Origin: Bordetella parapertussis
GTDB taxonomy: Bacteria > Pseudomonadota > Gammaproteobacteria > Burkholderiales > SG8-39
Assembly: GCA_945897475.1 (NCBI GenBank)
Contig: CAMDFL010000009.1
Span: forward strand, 1 to 48,750
Reading direction: 5' to 3'
Length of the DNA: 48,750 bases
Numbering within the stretch: the first letter of the stretch is position 1; the number at the start of each line of letters is the position of its first letter. The translations under genes were made by a program, and so were the position numbers. Shown one piece after another: positions 8,144 through 19,413 of this stretch. Under the pieces are notes generated by a model. It had not been told where the DNA came from, searched no databases, and saw only the letters and a list, made by a program, of their open reading frames with translations.

Positions 8144-9379
8144 TCAGCCCAACGGCCCTTGAAACACCGGACCGAGATAGGTGTCCGACATCGCGTCAAG
8201 AGACTCCGGCCAATGTTCATTGTCGACTTTGCGGCGCGACAACGCCGGGCGCGGCCGGCCATCCCAGCCAATTTGCTCCATGTAGTAATAGAGCTGAATC
8301 GCATGGCCCTCGGGGTCAAGCGCAAACGCCGAGTAGTCGATGCCGGGAAAGAGTTCGGGAGGCAGGTGCCTGATGGTCACGCCCTTGCTCTTCAGGAACG
8401 CCACGGCATCCTTCAATTGTCGGTAGCTGCCCACCTGCATGCCGTAGGCCATGCAGATCGAATCCGGCCGCAGCCCCAGCTCCTCCCGCAACGCCAGCGG
8501 ATAGAGCGCAATCGTATGGTGTTCGGTGTTGGCCCTGAGGAACAGGGCGCGGTGGCCATGCCAGACGATCTCCTCGGTCAGGGTGAGGCCCATGACCTCG
8601 GTGTAGAAGTGCGCCGCCGCCTCCATGTCGCGGGTGAATAACCGGATCGGCCCGTTGCGCACAATGCGAAAAGGGCGTGGCAGCATGATCCCGGCCACAT
8701 CGAAAGCAGGCTCGCCGAAGGGGCGTTGATGCAAGCCACCTCGCAGATCAAGCCCCTGCTCTATCGCCTGGCGAGCCATCGGAAAGTCGGGCATCACCGC
8801 ACCGTCAGGCGCAGGCGGCTTCTCGTTGTTGGGACAGATCTGCGGCGGCTTGGACACCCCGTCCCAGCCGATCTGGTCCATGCCGTAGTAAATCTCGTTG
8901 GAGATGAAATCCGCATCGGTTACCGTGAAGTTCCAGTTGGCGCCGCGCACGTCTCGCCCGGCGGGCCGGGCAACGTCGACCTGCCGTTCGGTCAACCAGC
9001 GGCTGCCTTCGCTGACTTCACGCAAAGTGCCGACCTGCCACGCCATATGGCTGATCCATTCATTCCCCGCACGCTTGCCTCCTGGCCTCGTCTGCTGTAT
9101 CCATTGCGGAAACAGCACCACATTGTGGTGATCTGCACCCACCCGGAGGAAGTAACCATTCGGGTCCTGCCCGGTGGCGCTTGTCTGGTTGAATACCCGC
9201 CCGAAATTCACGGTGTCGGTGACAGACAGACCCAGCAGGTCGCTGTAGAAACTGAGCGCAATCTCCTGATCCCTGACGTTGAAACCGAAATGCCCCAGTC
9301 TCTGCACACGGAACGGGCGGTCGAGGCGAATACCGCCAACATCATAGGTTGTGGCAAGTGTTTTCTCTGCGACTGTCAT
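8144..9379 (-). CDS. Tandem VOC-domain (extradiol dioxygenase-like) protein
   Basis: A 411-residue protein made of two vicinal-oxygen-chelate domains of about 180 residues, each ending in a near-identical signature (YYGMDQIGWDG near 164-174, and YYYMEQIGWDG in the second half). Type I extradiol dioxygenases have this two-domain layout but bind iron in the C-terminal domain. Here the N-terminal domain carries the candidate ligands H30, H111 and E162. At the equivalent places the second domain has Pro, Ala and Gln. AAAGGAT precedes the ATG. It lies 86 bases downstream of an enoyl-CoA hydratase gene on the same strand, suggesting ring or side-chain catabolism (inference). A non-oxygenase VOC lyase or isomerase role is possible. 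Confidence 0.85.
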   Translation of the reverse strand: MTVAEKTLATTYDVGGIRLDRPFRVQRLGHFGFNVRDQEIALSFYSDLLGLSVTDTVNFGRVFNQTSATGQDPNGYFLRVGADHHNVVLFPQWIQQTRPGGKRAGNEWISHMAWQVGTLREVSEGSRWLTERQVDVARPAGRDVRGANWNFTVTDADFISNEIYYGMDQIGWDGVSKPPQICPNNEKPPAPDGAVMPDFPMARQAIEQGLDLRGGLHQRPFGEPAFDVAGIMLPRPFRIVRNGPIRLFTRDMEAAAHFYTEVMGLTLTEEIVWHGHRALFLRANTEHHTIALYPLALREELGLRPDSICMAYGMQVGSYRQLKDAVAFLKSKGVTIRHLPPELFPGIDYSAFALDPEGHAIQLYYYMEQIGWDGRPRPALSRRKVDNEHWPESLDAMSDTYLGPVFQGPLG

Positions 9380-9465
9380 GGCTATCCTTTCGAACTGTCA
9401 ATCGATGTCTTCGGGCCGAGTTCGTTTGATTCCCTCGCACTCCTCACTGTGGTCGACTTGCCGGG

Positions 9466-10254
9466 TCAAACCGTGCTCTTGTTGAATTCAATCCGCTTGC
9501 CACCGAGGAACGCCTTCAGGCCATCGTCGAACGACGAAGTCAGATTCTTATGCTCTGTGGCGATCTGGCGCGTCAACAACAGCCCGTCGATATAACTGGT
9601 GGTCTTGTCGGGAACATCCTGGCAAATGCGCTTGCAATACTCGACTGACTTGGGTGCGAAACCTGCAATCTCATCCGCCCATTGCTGGGCGACGCGTTCC
9701 AATTGCTCGTGCGGCACCACCTCATTGACCAACCCCCTGCGCTCCGCCTTCGCCGCATCCCAGGTGCGCTTTCCCATCAGATTCAATTCGAACGCGTGCT
9801 TTCGTGCCACGGTACGCATCACCGGGCCCACCACCAGGCCGGGCGGGCCGCCGTGCGCCACTTCCGGCAAGCCGAAGGTCGCGCGGTCCGAAGCAATGGC
9901 CAGATCGCAGCCGCACAGCACGTTGACGCCGCCGCCCAGGCAATAACCATTCACCGCCGCGATGATGACTTTGGGAAACTGGTAAATCGCCTTGATCATG
10001 TCGAGGAACTCGGGGCCCTCACCGGTTTCGCGCTTTTTCAAGAGGTACTTGAAATCCATACCGACACAAAAGGCCATGTCACCTTCGCCGGTAAAGACAA
10101 CGCAACGAACTTCCGGATCGTCCTTGAGCCGATTCAATGCGGCAATGGTTCCCTCAATGACTGCGGCACTGATGGCGTTACGCTTCTCCGGCCTGTTAAT
10201 GCGCAGCCACGCAGTAGCTCCTGAACGCGTTTCGGTTATGTCTGATAATTCCAT
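9466..10254 (-). CDS. Enoyl-CoA hydratase/isomerase (crotonase) family protein
   Basis: A 262-residue crotonase-fold enzyme acting on acyl-CoA thioesters. The oxyanion-hole segments are visible: RPEKRNAISAAVIEGTIAAL followed by GDMAFCVGMDFKYL, and NGYCLGGGVNVLCGCDLAIA with the conserved GGG. The usual hydratase catalytic glutamate segment reads FGLPEVAHGGPPG, so one Glu is kept. AAGGAG precedes the ATG. It is divergent from the CoA-transferase/acyl-CoA dehydrogenase operon across 183 bases. Together these genes could activate an acid as its CoA ester, desaturate it and hydrate it (inference). Substrate unknown. Confidence 0.9.
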   Translation of the reverse strand: MELSDITETRSGATAWLRINRPEKRNAISAAVIEGTIAALNRLKDDPEVRCVVFTGEGDMAFCVGMDFKYLLKKRETGEGPEFLDMIKAIYQFPKVIIAAVNGYCLGGGVNVLCGCDLAIASDRATFGLPEVAHGGPPGLVVGPVMRTVARKHAFELNLMGKRTWDAAKAERRGLVNEVVPHEQLERVAQQWADEIAGFAPKSVEYCKRICQDVPDKTTSYIDGLLLTRQIATEHKNLTSSFDDGLKAFLGGKRIEFNKSTV

Positions 10255-10437
10255 CGGGTTCTCCTTGCCATGGTGTTCTTCTACATTCTGGAACTGGTAA
10301 CTCTGATTCTATGTTAGTTTGAAAATACCGCGACGGTCGGGCCCGGGCCGCGTCGAACTGGTCGCGGGGCTGTTTCAAAGCGCCGGACTTGGCCGCCGGA
10401 TGACAAAGACGTTTGATATGGAAAGTGGTGAACTTGC

Positions 10438-11628
10438 ATGGCAGATGGAACAGCGCTCGAAGGCATCAGGGCTCTCGATCTGGGTCAGATTTACGCAGGT
10501 CCGTATTGCGGGTTTCTGCTGGCCATGGCCGGCGCGGATGTCATCAAGATAGAGCCGCCAGCGGGTGAATTCCTCAGGGCACGCGCAGTGGTGTCGGGTG
10601 GGGTCATACCGTTCGCGATGCTCAACGCCAACAAACGTTCGGCCACGCTCAATCTCAAAGAGGCACGCGGGCGCGAACTGATGCTTCGCATGGTGCGAGA
10701 CGCAGACATTCTGCTGGAGAATTACGGCGCCGGGACGCTCGAGCGGCTTGGGCTTGGCTGGGATGTGCTGCATGCGGCCAATCCGCGGCTTATCTATGCG
10801 ACGGTGACCGGGTACGGCCGATCCGGCCCGTATCGTGACTACCCGGCGATGGACCTGACCATCCAGGCGATGGCAGGCATCATGAGTGTCACCGGTTTTC
10901 AGGACAGGCCGCCGGTGAAGGCCGGCCCCGCCATCGTCGACTACATGGGCGGAGCGAATCTCTATGCGGCGATCATGACCGCGTTGTTCCAGCGCGAACG
11001 CACCGGTCGCGGGCAGCAGGTGGAAATCTCCTTGCAGGAGGCCATCTACCCGGCGTTGAGCTCCAATCTCGGCCTGTTCTTCGCGGGCAAGGGCACGCAG
11101 CGAACCGGCAACCGCCATGGCGGGCTGGCATCGAGCCCCTACAATGTTTATCCAACCAGCGATGGCTATCTCGCCATCATCTGCATTGCCGAACATCAAT
11201 GGCGCTCGCTCGCGAAAGTCATGGGGCAGCCGGAGTTGGCGAGCGATGCGCGCTTTGCGACCCTGAAGGATCGGGTGCGCAACATGGACGAACTTGACGC
11301 CCTGATCGGCGCATGGAGCTCTGCATTGACCAAGGACGAGGCCTTCCAGAGATTGATTTCGGAAGATGTGCCCTCGGCGCCGGTGCGTGACCTCGACGAG
11401 GTGATCAACGATCCGCACATGCACAGCCGTGGCATGCTGCATCATGTGGACCATCCGCAGTTTGGCAAGCTGGTGCTGCCCTCAAGCCCGTTGAAATTAC
11501 ACGACTCGCCCCATCCGCCGCGTGAAGAGAGCGCGTCGCTGGGCGATCACAACAGGCAGATCTACGAGGATTGGCTCGGTCTGTCGCATGCGGAAGTGGA
11601 AACACTCAAAACAGAAGGAGTAATTTGA
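10438..11628 (+). CDS. Class III (CaiB/BaiF) CoA-transferase
   Basis: A 396-residue family III CoA-transferase, which moves CoA between acyl-CoA and free acids. The N-terminal segment IRALDLGQIYAGPYCGFLLA and IKIEPPAGEFLRA is typical. The catalytic aspartate is most likely D168 in AGPAIVDYMGG. The C-terminal half contains SSPYNVYPTSDGYLAI and the usual PSAPVRDLDEVINDP near the end. The start codon is ATG with only a weak ribosome site. It is followed with no gap by an acyl-CoA dehydrogenase (stop 11626-11628, ATG 11629), so both belong to one transcript. It would load the acid substrate of this operon. Confidence 0.93.
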   Translation: MADGTALEGIRALDLGQIYAGPYCGFLLAMAGADVIKIEPPAGEFLRARAVVSGGVIPFAMLNANKRSATLNLKEARGRELMLRMVRDADILLENYGAGTLERLGLGWDVLHAANPRLIYATVTGYGRSGPYRDYPAMDLTIQAMAGIMSVTGFQDRPPVKAGPAIVDYMGGANLYAAIMTALFQRERTGRGQQVEISLQEAIYPALSSNLGLFFAGKGTQRTGNRHGGLASSPYNVYPTSDGYLAIICIAEHQWRSLAKVMGQPELASDARFATLKDRVRNMDELDALIGAWSSALTKDEAFQRLISEDVPSAPVRDLDEVINDPHMHSRGMLHHVDHPQFGKLVLPSSPLKLHDSPHPPREESASLGDHNRQIYEDWLGLSHAEVETLKTEGVI

Positions 11629-12825
11629 ATGGCGGCGAATGCACTGGGCGCTTGGGAGCTGCCCGAAGAACTGCGAATGATGCAGGACACCATGGCCCGT
11701 TTCATGAAGAACGAGGTCAAGCCGGTGGAGGATCAGCTCCCTCATGACGCGGTGGGCACGCCTGAGCATCTGCTGGCGCCTTTGCGGGCCAAGGCCCAGG
11801 CGATGGGATTCTGGGCGCTGCGCTCGCCGCAGGAGTACGGCGGCGCGGGCCTGTCAACCCTCGCAACCTGCGTCGTCATGGAGGAAGCGGTCAAATGCCG
11901 CATGGGGGCCTACGTGCCGGCCTGCGGCGCCATCGGCAGCGATCCGCCCGTTGTTATCTTCAACGGCACCCGCGATCAGATTGAGCGCTATGCCATTCCG
12001 GCGATCAAGCATGCCCACCGCACCTTCTTTGCGATCAGCGAACCGCACGGGGGCTCCGATCCGGCGCGTTCGATTCGCACCCGGGCAGAAAAGCGAGGCG
12101 ACCGATACGTCCTCAACGGCACCAAATTCTGGATCTCGCATGCCGAAGGCGCGGAATGGGGCGTGGTGTTCGCCCGCACCGGAGCCCTCGGCGATCGGGG
12201 TGGCATATCGTGCTTTATTATCGATAAGACCATGAAGGGGATCACTACCAAGGTAATTCCGGTGATCCGCGCGATGGCGCCCTATGAGCTGAACTTAACC
12301 GATGTTGAAGTGCCCGTGGAAAATCTGCTTGGCGAGGAAGGCAAAGGGTTCTCCATCGCCAATTCACTTCTGGTCGCGCAGCGCATGCCCTATGCCGCAG
12401 GCACCATCGGCATTGCGCAGGCATCGTTGGAACTGGCGATCGAATGGGCGAAAAATCGCGAGGCCTTCGGCTCGCGCCTTGCCGACAAACAGGCGATTCA
12501 GTGGATGATCGCGGATTCGGAAATGGAATTGCGCGCGGCGCGGCTGCTGACCTACCAGGCAGCGTGGCAATCCGACCTTGGCCGCGATGCCAAAATCGAC
12601 GCATCGATTGCCAAAGTCATGGCCACCGAGACGGCAGGCCGCGTGGTTGATCGCTGCATCCAGATCCTCGGCGGCATGGGTGTGACGCACGAATTGCCAC
12701 TGGAGCGCTGGTACCGTGAAATGCGAATAAAGCGCATCGGCGAAGGACCCTCCGAGGTGCATCGCATGGTGGTCGCGCGGCATTTGCTCGGGACAGGGCC
12801 GCGCAAGAGTGGCAAGAGCGATTGA
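11629..12825 (+). CDS. Acyl-CoA dehydrogenase
   Basis: A 398-residue FAD-dependent acyl-CoA dehydrogenase. Family marks include FFAISEPHGGSDPARSIRT, NGTKFWISHAEGAEW, a GSRLADKQAIQWMIAD segment in the C-terminal helical domain, the ILGGMGVTHELPLERWYRE region and the terminal RIGEGPSEVHRM. The Glu of GEG lies at the catalytic base position of short- and medium-chain members. AAGGAG lies within the 3' end of the CoA-transferase gene, indicating coupling. The enzyme would introduce a double bond in the CoA ester formed by the upstream gene; the divergent crotonase could act next. Electrons go to ETF, not encoded here. Confidence 0.94.
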   Translation: MAANALGAWELPEELRMMQDTMARFMKNEVKPVEDQLPHDAVGTPEHLLAPLRAKAQAMGFWALRSPQEYGGAGLSTLATCVVMEEAVKCRMGAYVPACGAIGSDPPVVIFNGTRDQIERYAIPAIKHAHRTFFAISEPHGGSDPARSIRTRAEKRGDRYVLNGTKFWISHAEGAEWGVVFARTGALGDRGGISCFIIDKTMKGITTKVIPVIRAMAPYELNLTDVEVPVENLLGEEGKGFSIANSLLVAQRMPYAAGTIGIAQASLELAIEWAKNREAFGSRLADKQAIQWMIADSEMELRAARLLTYQAAWQSDLGRDAKIDASIAKVMATETAGRVVDRCIQILGGMGVTHELPLERWYREMRIKRIGEGPSEVHRMVVARHLLGTGPRKSGKSD

Positions 12826-12900
12826 CGGGCAGGACCACTAACACCCGGCACGGCTCTCTTGCCGTGTTGGCCACGAAGCAATACCCGAGGAGAACAACCA

Positions 12901-13871
12901 TGGTACGAAAGACAGCAGTGGTGTTGGCTGCATTTGCTGCGGCAATAGTGTCGACGAACGCCGTCTTTGCCCAGGCATATCCAACACGGGCGATTACGGT
13001 GGTTAATCCCTGGCCGCCCGGCGCGATAACCGACATGTTGGCGCGGCTGGTTGCCGAGGGGATGCGCGTCGAACTCGGGCAGCCGGTGCTCGTCGAGAAC
13101 CGCGCAGGTGCATCGGGCACGATGGGATCGACCTACGTGGCCAAAGCCAAGCCGGACGGCTACACCCTGCTGGTCACGGTCAATGCGCCGATTTCGACCA
13201 ATCAGTTTCTCCAGAAGGATTATCCCTTCGATCCGCTGAAGGATCTCGAGCCGATCTCGCTGATCACGGAGTCGGCCCTCGTCTTTGCCGTGCACCCGTC
13301 GGTGCCGGCGCGCACGATGGAGGAGTTTGTCACGTACGCCCGGAAGAACCCCGGGAAATTATCGTATGGTTCCTCGGGCAATGGCACCGCGCACCACATT
13401 GTGGGAGAAACCCTCAAGCGTGAGCTCGGCATCGACATGGTGCACGTGCCGTTTCGCGGCGGCGCACCGGCTGTGCAGGCCTTGATCGCCAATACCGTTC
13501 CGGTCGGATTCAACACCGCGCCGAGCGTCCTCGCGCAGGCCAGGGCCGGCAAAGTCTTCATCCTTGCAACCACGCGCCGCGAACCGTTGCCGGACCTGCC
13601 CGACGTGCCGCCGATTTCACGTGTACTGCCCGGATTCGAGCAGAAGAGTTGGGTCGGCTACTTCGCGCCGGGCGGGACCCCGCAGCCCATCATCCGGCGG
13701 TTGAATACCGCCATCGTCAATGCGATCAAATCCCCGGAAATCGCTGAAAAGGCGCGCGCCGAGGCCAACATCGTGGTCGGCAGCACGCCCGAGGTGCTCG
13801 CCAGGCAGGTGCGCGCCGATATCGACAAATGGGGACCCATCATAAAATCGCTGGGGATTACCAACGATTAG
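12901..13871 (+). CDS. Bug/TctC-family solute-binding protein
   Basis: A 323-residue exported binding protein, third gene of the CoA-transferase/acyl-CoA dehydrogenase operon after a 75-base spacer. The start is the ATG at 12901 because GAGGAGAACAACC precedes it and a clean signal peptide follows (cleavage near VFA-QA). The open frame extends upstream to 12822, but those codons are not signal-peptide-like. Binding-loop landmarks are NPWPPGAITDMLARL, VENRAGASGTMGS and KPDGYTLLV, with HVPFRGGAPAVQAL in the second lobe. Its ligand may be the acid degraded by the operon (inference). Confidence 0.93.
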
Positions 13872-13983
13872 TTGTTGCTAATCGACGTTTGTCGACGTTT
13901 GTCTTATTGCCCTCGGCATCGACTTTCGTCAAGCTCACCGATTAAGCGGTACCCGCATTGCCTGGAAAAGACGACGTTTCTGG

Positions 13984-14003
13984 ATTCCGGCTTTCGCCGG
14001 AAT
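13984..14003. repeat. REP-like palindrome (ATTCCGGC-TTTC-GCCGGAAT)
   Basis: Perfect 8-base arms around a TTTC loop, preceded by TGG and followed by GACAG. This is the common dispersed palindrome form seen in intergenic spaces of many beta- and gammaproteobacteria. It lies in the 216-base space between the Bug gene ending at 13871 (plus) and the amidase ending at 14088 (minus), so it may also end both transcripts. Only one full copy was seen in this window. Confidence 0.7.
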
Positions 14004-14060
14004 GACAGAATCGTGAGTCTGGAGCTGCTCATCAGTGTGCCAATTAAGGTGCCCGGCGGT

Positions 14061-14114
14061 TACTTTACGATCGCCGGTTCCCGACGGCTACTTTACGATC
14101 GCCGGTGCCCGGCG
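14061..14114. repeat. 28-base direct duplication at the amidase 3' end
   Basis: TACTTTACGATCGCCGGT occurs at 14061-14078 and again at 14089-14106, with similar flanks (TCCCGACGG and GCCCGGCGA). The second copy holds the last codons and stop of the amidase gene (GCG ATC GTA AAG TAG on the minus strand). The first copy repeats them beyond the stop. This looks like a local slippage duplication that leaves the protein unchanged. Confidence 0.8.
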
Positions 14115-15575
14115 ATAGCGTGTCGCTTGCTCGTAAGCATAGGCATACTTGATCAGGTTGGCGTCGTCATACGGACGGCCGAGAAAACATAAGCCCGCCG
14201 GCAGATTCTGCGCGGTGAACCCGGCTGGTACCACGATGGTCGGCACGAACACCAGATAGGTGTTGATGTGCGGCGCGCCTTTCTGCTCGACCCAGGGCGG
14301 AGCGATGCCGTCACGGATCAATGTGGGCGAATGCTCGACGGCCTTGTGGGCAATCGCATCGAGATTGTTATCGGCCATCACCTTCAGATAGCTGAACATC
14401 AGCTTCTCGCGCGCCTTCAGAAAATCGTAGTGCATGGCAGGATCGGGCACCTTGGTCCAGCGCAGATTTGCAGAGCGCACGATTTTCTGGAAATCGGGTG
14501 AGTGCAAAGCCTCGTCGCGGGTCTTGTAGATCGGGTTCTTGTTGCGGTGCATATAGACCTTGAAAGTCTCCTCCGCGCCGAAGAAGCTCCCGGCGCGCTT
14601 GGCCAGCAGTTCTTTCAAGTCGGGAATAACGATGGGGTCGACGATCTGCGCGCCGGCCTTCTTCATTTCTTCTATGGACCGGTCGAGCACGCGCTCGATT
14701 TCCCGGTAGTCGTCCGAATCAGGCTCGGCGAACAGCCCCATCGATTCGCGCAGGATGCCGATGCGCTTTCCCTTGAGGCCGTCCTTGTCGAGTGACTGCG
14801 TATAGCTGTGCGGCACATGGCCCACACCGGATGCCGTCACCGGATCGTCGGGGTCGTAACCCACCATGGCATCGAGCAGCAGCGCGAGATCGGTGACGGT
14901 GCGCGTGAGCGGGCCCAAAGACCCCGCAATGCCCGGCCAGCCTTCGTACACCCCGGTGCGGCTGACCAGCCCCGCGGTCGGCCGCATGCCGGCAAGGCAA
15001 TTCCATCCCGCAGGACGGCGTATCGATGCGAGGCCCTCCTGCCCTACCGCCAGCATGCCAAGGTTCGCGGCCACCGATGCCGCCGGCCCGCCTGATGAAC
15101 CGCCCGGCGTGCGTTCCAGATCGTAGGGATTTTTGGTTGAACCGAACAGCGAACCATGTGTGTCGCCGCCGCCCAGTTCGCCCAGCGTCGCTTTGGCGAG
15201 AATGATAGCGCCCGCCGCCTTCAGCTTTTCAACCACCACGCAATCGCGATCAGGAAAGTGGTTTTTGAACAGCACCGATCCCAGGGTGGTTGCCATGCCC
15301 GCCACATCGGCCTGGTCTTTGATGATCACGGGTATGCCATGCAAAGGCCCCATCGCCGATCCGCCCTTGCGCATCACATCCAGACGATCGGCTTCCGCAA
15401 GCGCCATGGGGTTGACCGCGACAATGGAATTAAGCGCCGGGCCGCTTTTATCCAGAGCCTCGATGCGATCAAGATATCGCTGCGTCAGCTGCCGCGCCGT
15501 GAGATTACCCGCCGCGTATGCCGCGTGGACGCCCGCGACGGTCGCCTCGATCAATTCAAATTCTTTACTCACCAC
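14088..15575 (-). CDS. Amidase signature family hydrolase
   Basis: A 495-residue amidase of the GatA/AS family. The Ser-cisSer-Lys triad is readable as K86 (IPVIIKDQADVAG), S160/S161 (TPGGSSGGPAAS) and S184. The nucleophile loop reads AVGQEGLASIRRPAG instead of the common G-x-D-x-GGSIR-x-PA: Glu replaces Asp and Leu-Ala replaces Gly-Gly before the serine. The start is GTG (15573-15575) after AGGGGGT. The family hydrolyses amides such as nicotinamide, indoleacetamide or amide side chains. It is a lone gene; the debris of an asparaginase gene lies directly upstream. It is unlikely to be GatA, as no gatB/gatC is adjacent. Confidence 0.9.
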   Translation of the reverse strand: MVSKEFELIEATVAGVHAAYAAGNLTARQLTQRYLDRIEALDKSGPALNSIVAVNPMALAEADRLDVMRKGGSAMGPLHGIPVIIKDQADVAGMATTLGSVLFKNHFPDRDCVVVEKLKAAGAIILAKATLGELGGGDTHGSLFGSTKNPYDLERTPGGSSGGPAASVAANLGMLAVGQEGLASIRRPAGWNCLAGMRPTAGLVSRTGVYEGWPGIAGSLGPLTRTVTDLALLLDAMVGYDPDDPVTASGVGHVPHSYTQSLDKDGLKGKRIGILRESMGLFAEPDSDDYREIERVLDRSIEEMKKAGAQIVDPIVIPDLKELLAKRAGSFFGAEETFKVYMHRNKNPIYKTRDEALHSPDFQKIVRSANLRWTKVPDPAMHYDFLKAREKLMFSYLKVMADNNLDAIAHKAVEHSPTLIRDGIAPPWVEQKGAPHINTYLVFVPTIVVPAGFTAQNLPAGLCFLGRPYDDANLIKYAYAYEQATRYRRAPAIVK

Positions 15576-15581
15576 TACCCC

Positions 15582-15719
15582 CTAATATTGGTCAAACATG
15601 CGTTGAATCTCATCGACATTGCCGGTCTGCGCCATCGCCAGCGCAAGCAGCAGAGATGCCTTTTGAGGAGATAGATTATCCGCGGCCACCATGCCCGGCC
15701 GCTGCCAGTTGTCATCCCG
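15582..15719 (-). pseudogene. L-asparaginase C-terminal remnant
   Basis: The minus frame ending at TAG 15582-15584 reads GMVAADNLSPQKASLLLALA, then MAQTGNVDEIQRMFDQY. This is the characteristic end of type II-like L-asparaginases (A-D-x-LSPQKAR-x-LL...). Only about 45 codons remain. Its upstream side is interrupted exactly where the 147-base repeat (15722-15868) begins, so the repeat, or the event that placed it there, removed the rest. The remaining part of the 518-base gap 15576-16093 holds the repeat and the katG leader. Confidence 0.7.
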
Positions 15720-15721
15720 AA

Positions 15722-15868
15722 TGATAGTCAAATCAAACCCGAGCTGAACGTATGGAGGGACCTTGAATTCTCGAATGGGTCATATTTTGGATTTTTGAAA
15801 AACACACAGTTGCCGATGATGTTCAATCCGGTGGGTTTGGCGATGCCGATTCCGGGTTTGCTGGATAA
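15722..15868. repeat. 147-base dispersed repeat, copy 1
   Basis: It matches 19565-19711 along its whole length without gaps, with about 12 substitutions by my count. It contains the blocks TCAAACCCGA, TGAACGTATGGAGGGA, ATTCTCGAATGGGTCAT and CAATCCGGTGGGTTTGGCGA, and ends ATTCCGGGTTTGCTGGATAA. The last 23 bases before the final A (15845-15867) also occur at 8078-8100. No credible protein is encoded on either strand. It abuts an asparaginase remnant. Confidence 0.85.
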
Positions 15869-15991
15869 ACATGGCGGCCTCCTCCGTTTGAACTCCGATC
15901 TGGCAGATTCTACGCACAGTGGGCCGCGCAGGCATACGTGGTTTTTATCCCAAACAAAAAGGTCGCGGTACAGTGCATGACTGAACCATAG

Positions 15992-18349
<2,358 letters not shown>

Positions 18350-18354
18350 TCTCA

Positions 18355-18379
18355 GGGGCTATCCCTAGCCTCCTTTTTT
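18355..18379 (+). terminator. Intrinsic terminator after katG
   Basis: GGGGCTA pairs with TAGCCTC (one G-T wobble) around a TCCC loop, followed by C and six T (18374-18379). It begins 5 bases after the katG stop and overlaps the last codons of the convergent methyltransferase gene. Confidence 0.78.
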
Positions 18380-19186
18380 CACCGCCAAGACACCATCCCC
18401 ATCGAACACCGTGACAAACCCGGCGTGACGCAGACGTTTTGCCACTTCGCCGGGCACGTCACGCCCGCTGGTAAGTTTGTTGGGGGTGCCAGTGTAATGA
18501 AATAACCTGCCCTTCGGCTTGAGCACTCTGCTCAGGTGCCCGTAAAAGGATTGTGAGTAGAGTTCTCCGGCAATGCCGAAACGAGGCGGGTCATGCAGGA
18601 TGGCGTCGACCGATTTATCTGCCAGCAACGCAATCGCTTCGGTAATGTCGGCCTGGATCAAGCTCAATCCACCGACGATCACGGGTGACCATGGGTTGAG
18701 GCTGCGCAACCAGATGACGTCTGGATTTTTCTCGTAGGAGAGCACCTGGCTGGCCTGCCTCTGCAGGCACCACCCGGCGAAATAGCCAAGACCGCCACAA
18801 GTATCCAGAATCACTTTGCCGCGTGGTTGAATCAAGTCGACCTTGCGCTCGGCATCCGCATAGGGCGAGACCCGGGCCGTCGGCAGCATCTTTATGCCGT
18901 CGATCTCAAAAGTCGGCGGCCCGTACACAGTCGGCACTAACTTGACCAGCGACGCTGTGTAACGCGCGACCGGCTGAAAGACCTCGCCAACCCAGTAGTA
19001 GATGGTTCGCTCCTTGCAGGATGCAAGGTGTGGGAAGCGTTGATCCTGCCAGATCCATCCTGCCGCGCTCACTTCGACCCTCGTCGTCGAACGACCAAGG
19101 TCCAGCGAACATTCGACGCTCGGCCTGCCGGCTCGCACCGCGGCGCGCATTGCCTCGCTTACTTCCAGCGTCAACAGCGGACCCAT
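18365..19186 (-). CDS. Class I SAM-dependent methyltransferase
   Basis: A 273-residue Rossmann-fold methyltransferase. The SAM-binding motif I is VILDTCGGLGYFAGW (D128), with an acidic strand-2 residue in SYEKNPD. The catalytic-type motif LHDPPRFG follows a SVDAI strand. The later VLKPKGRLFHYTG is the motif after helix E. The DPPRF motif recalls rRNA or tRNA methyltransferases, and the overall order resembles spermidine-synthase-like proteins. An N-terminal domain of about 100 residues precedes the fold. CGAGG lies 6 bases before the ATG. It is convergent with katG and just downstream of tRNA-Arg. The substrate is not evident. Confidence 0.8.
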   Translation of the reverse strand: MGPLLTLEVSEAMRAAVRAGRPSVECSLDLGRSTTRVEVSAAGWIWQDQRFPHLASCKERTIYYWVGEVFQPVARYTASLVKLVPTVYGPPTFEIDGIKMLPTARVSPYADAERKVDLIQPRGKVILDTCGGLGYFAGWCLQRQASQVLSYEKNPDVIWLRSLNPWSPVIVGGLSLIQADITEAIALLADKSVDAILHDPPRFGIAGELYSQSFYGHLSRVLKPKGRLFHYTGTPNKLTSGRDVPGEVAKRLRHAGFVTVFDGDGVLAVKKGG

Positions 19187-19280
19187 GAATACCTCGTTTG
19201 TCCTGCCGGTTGTCTCGTGAGTTTCAGCTCCGTCAGATCCGCATTGTCGATCCCGCGAATGGCGCTGGCGATGAAATTAA

Positions 19281-19357
19281 TGGTGCGTCCGGAGGGATTT
19301 GAACCCCCTACCCCTTGGTTCGAAGCCAAGTGCTCTATCCAAATGAGCTACGGACGC
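19281..19357 (-). tRNA. tRNA-Arg (anticodon TCG)
   Basis: A 77-base cloverleaf on the minus strand. The acceptor stem is GCGTCCG/CGGACGC, the D arm has GCTC/GAGC, the anticodon arm is CTTGG-CTTCGAA-CCAAG and the T arm contains GTTCAAAT. CCA is encoded (19281-19283). The anticodon TCG reads CGA (Arg). tRNA genes are common integration sites; the minus strand downstream (19187-19280) shows no integrase or attachment repeat that I can identify. Confidence 0.96.
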
Positions 19358-19413
19358 GATGAAACCTTGATGGACACAGCCTGCAGCATGTCGGAAGTGT
19401 AACCCCGGCGCAA

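Noticed and set aside
19187-19357. tRNA-Arg as the edge of an integrated element
   Set aside because: No integrase gene and no second copy of the tRNA 3' end was found within the window.
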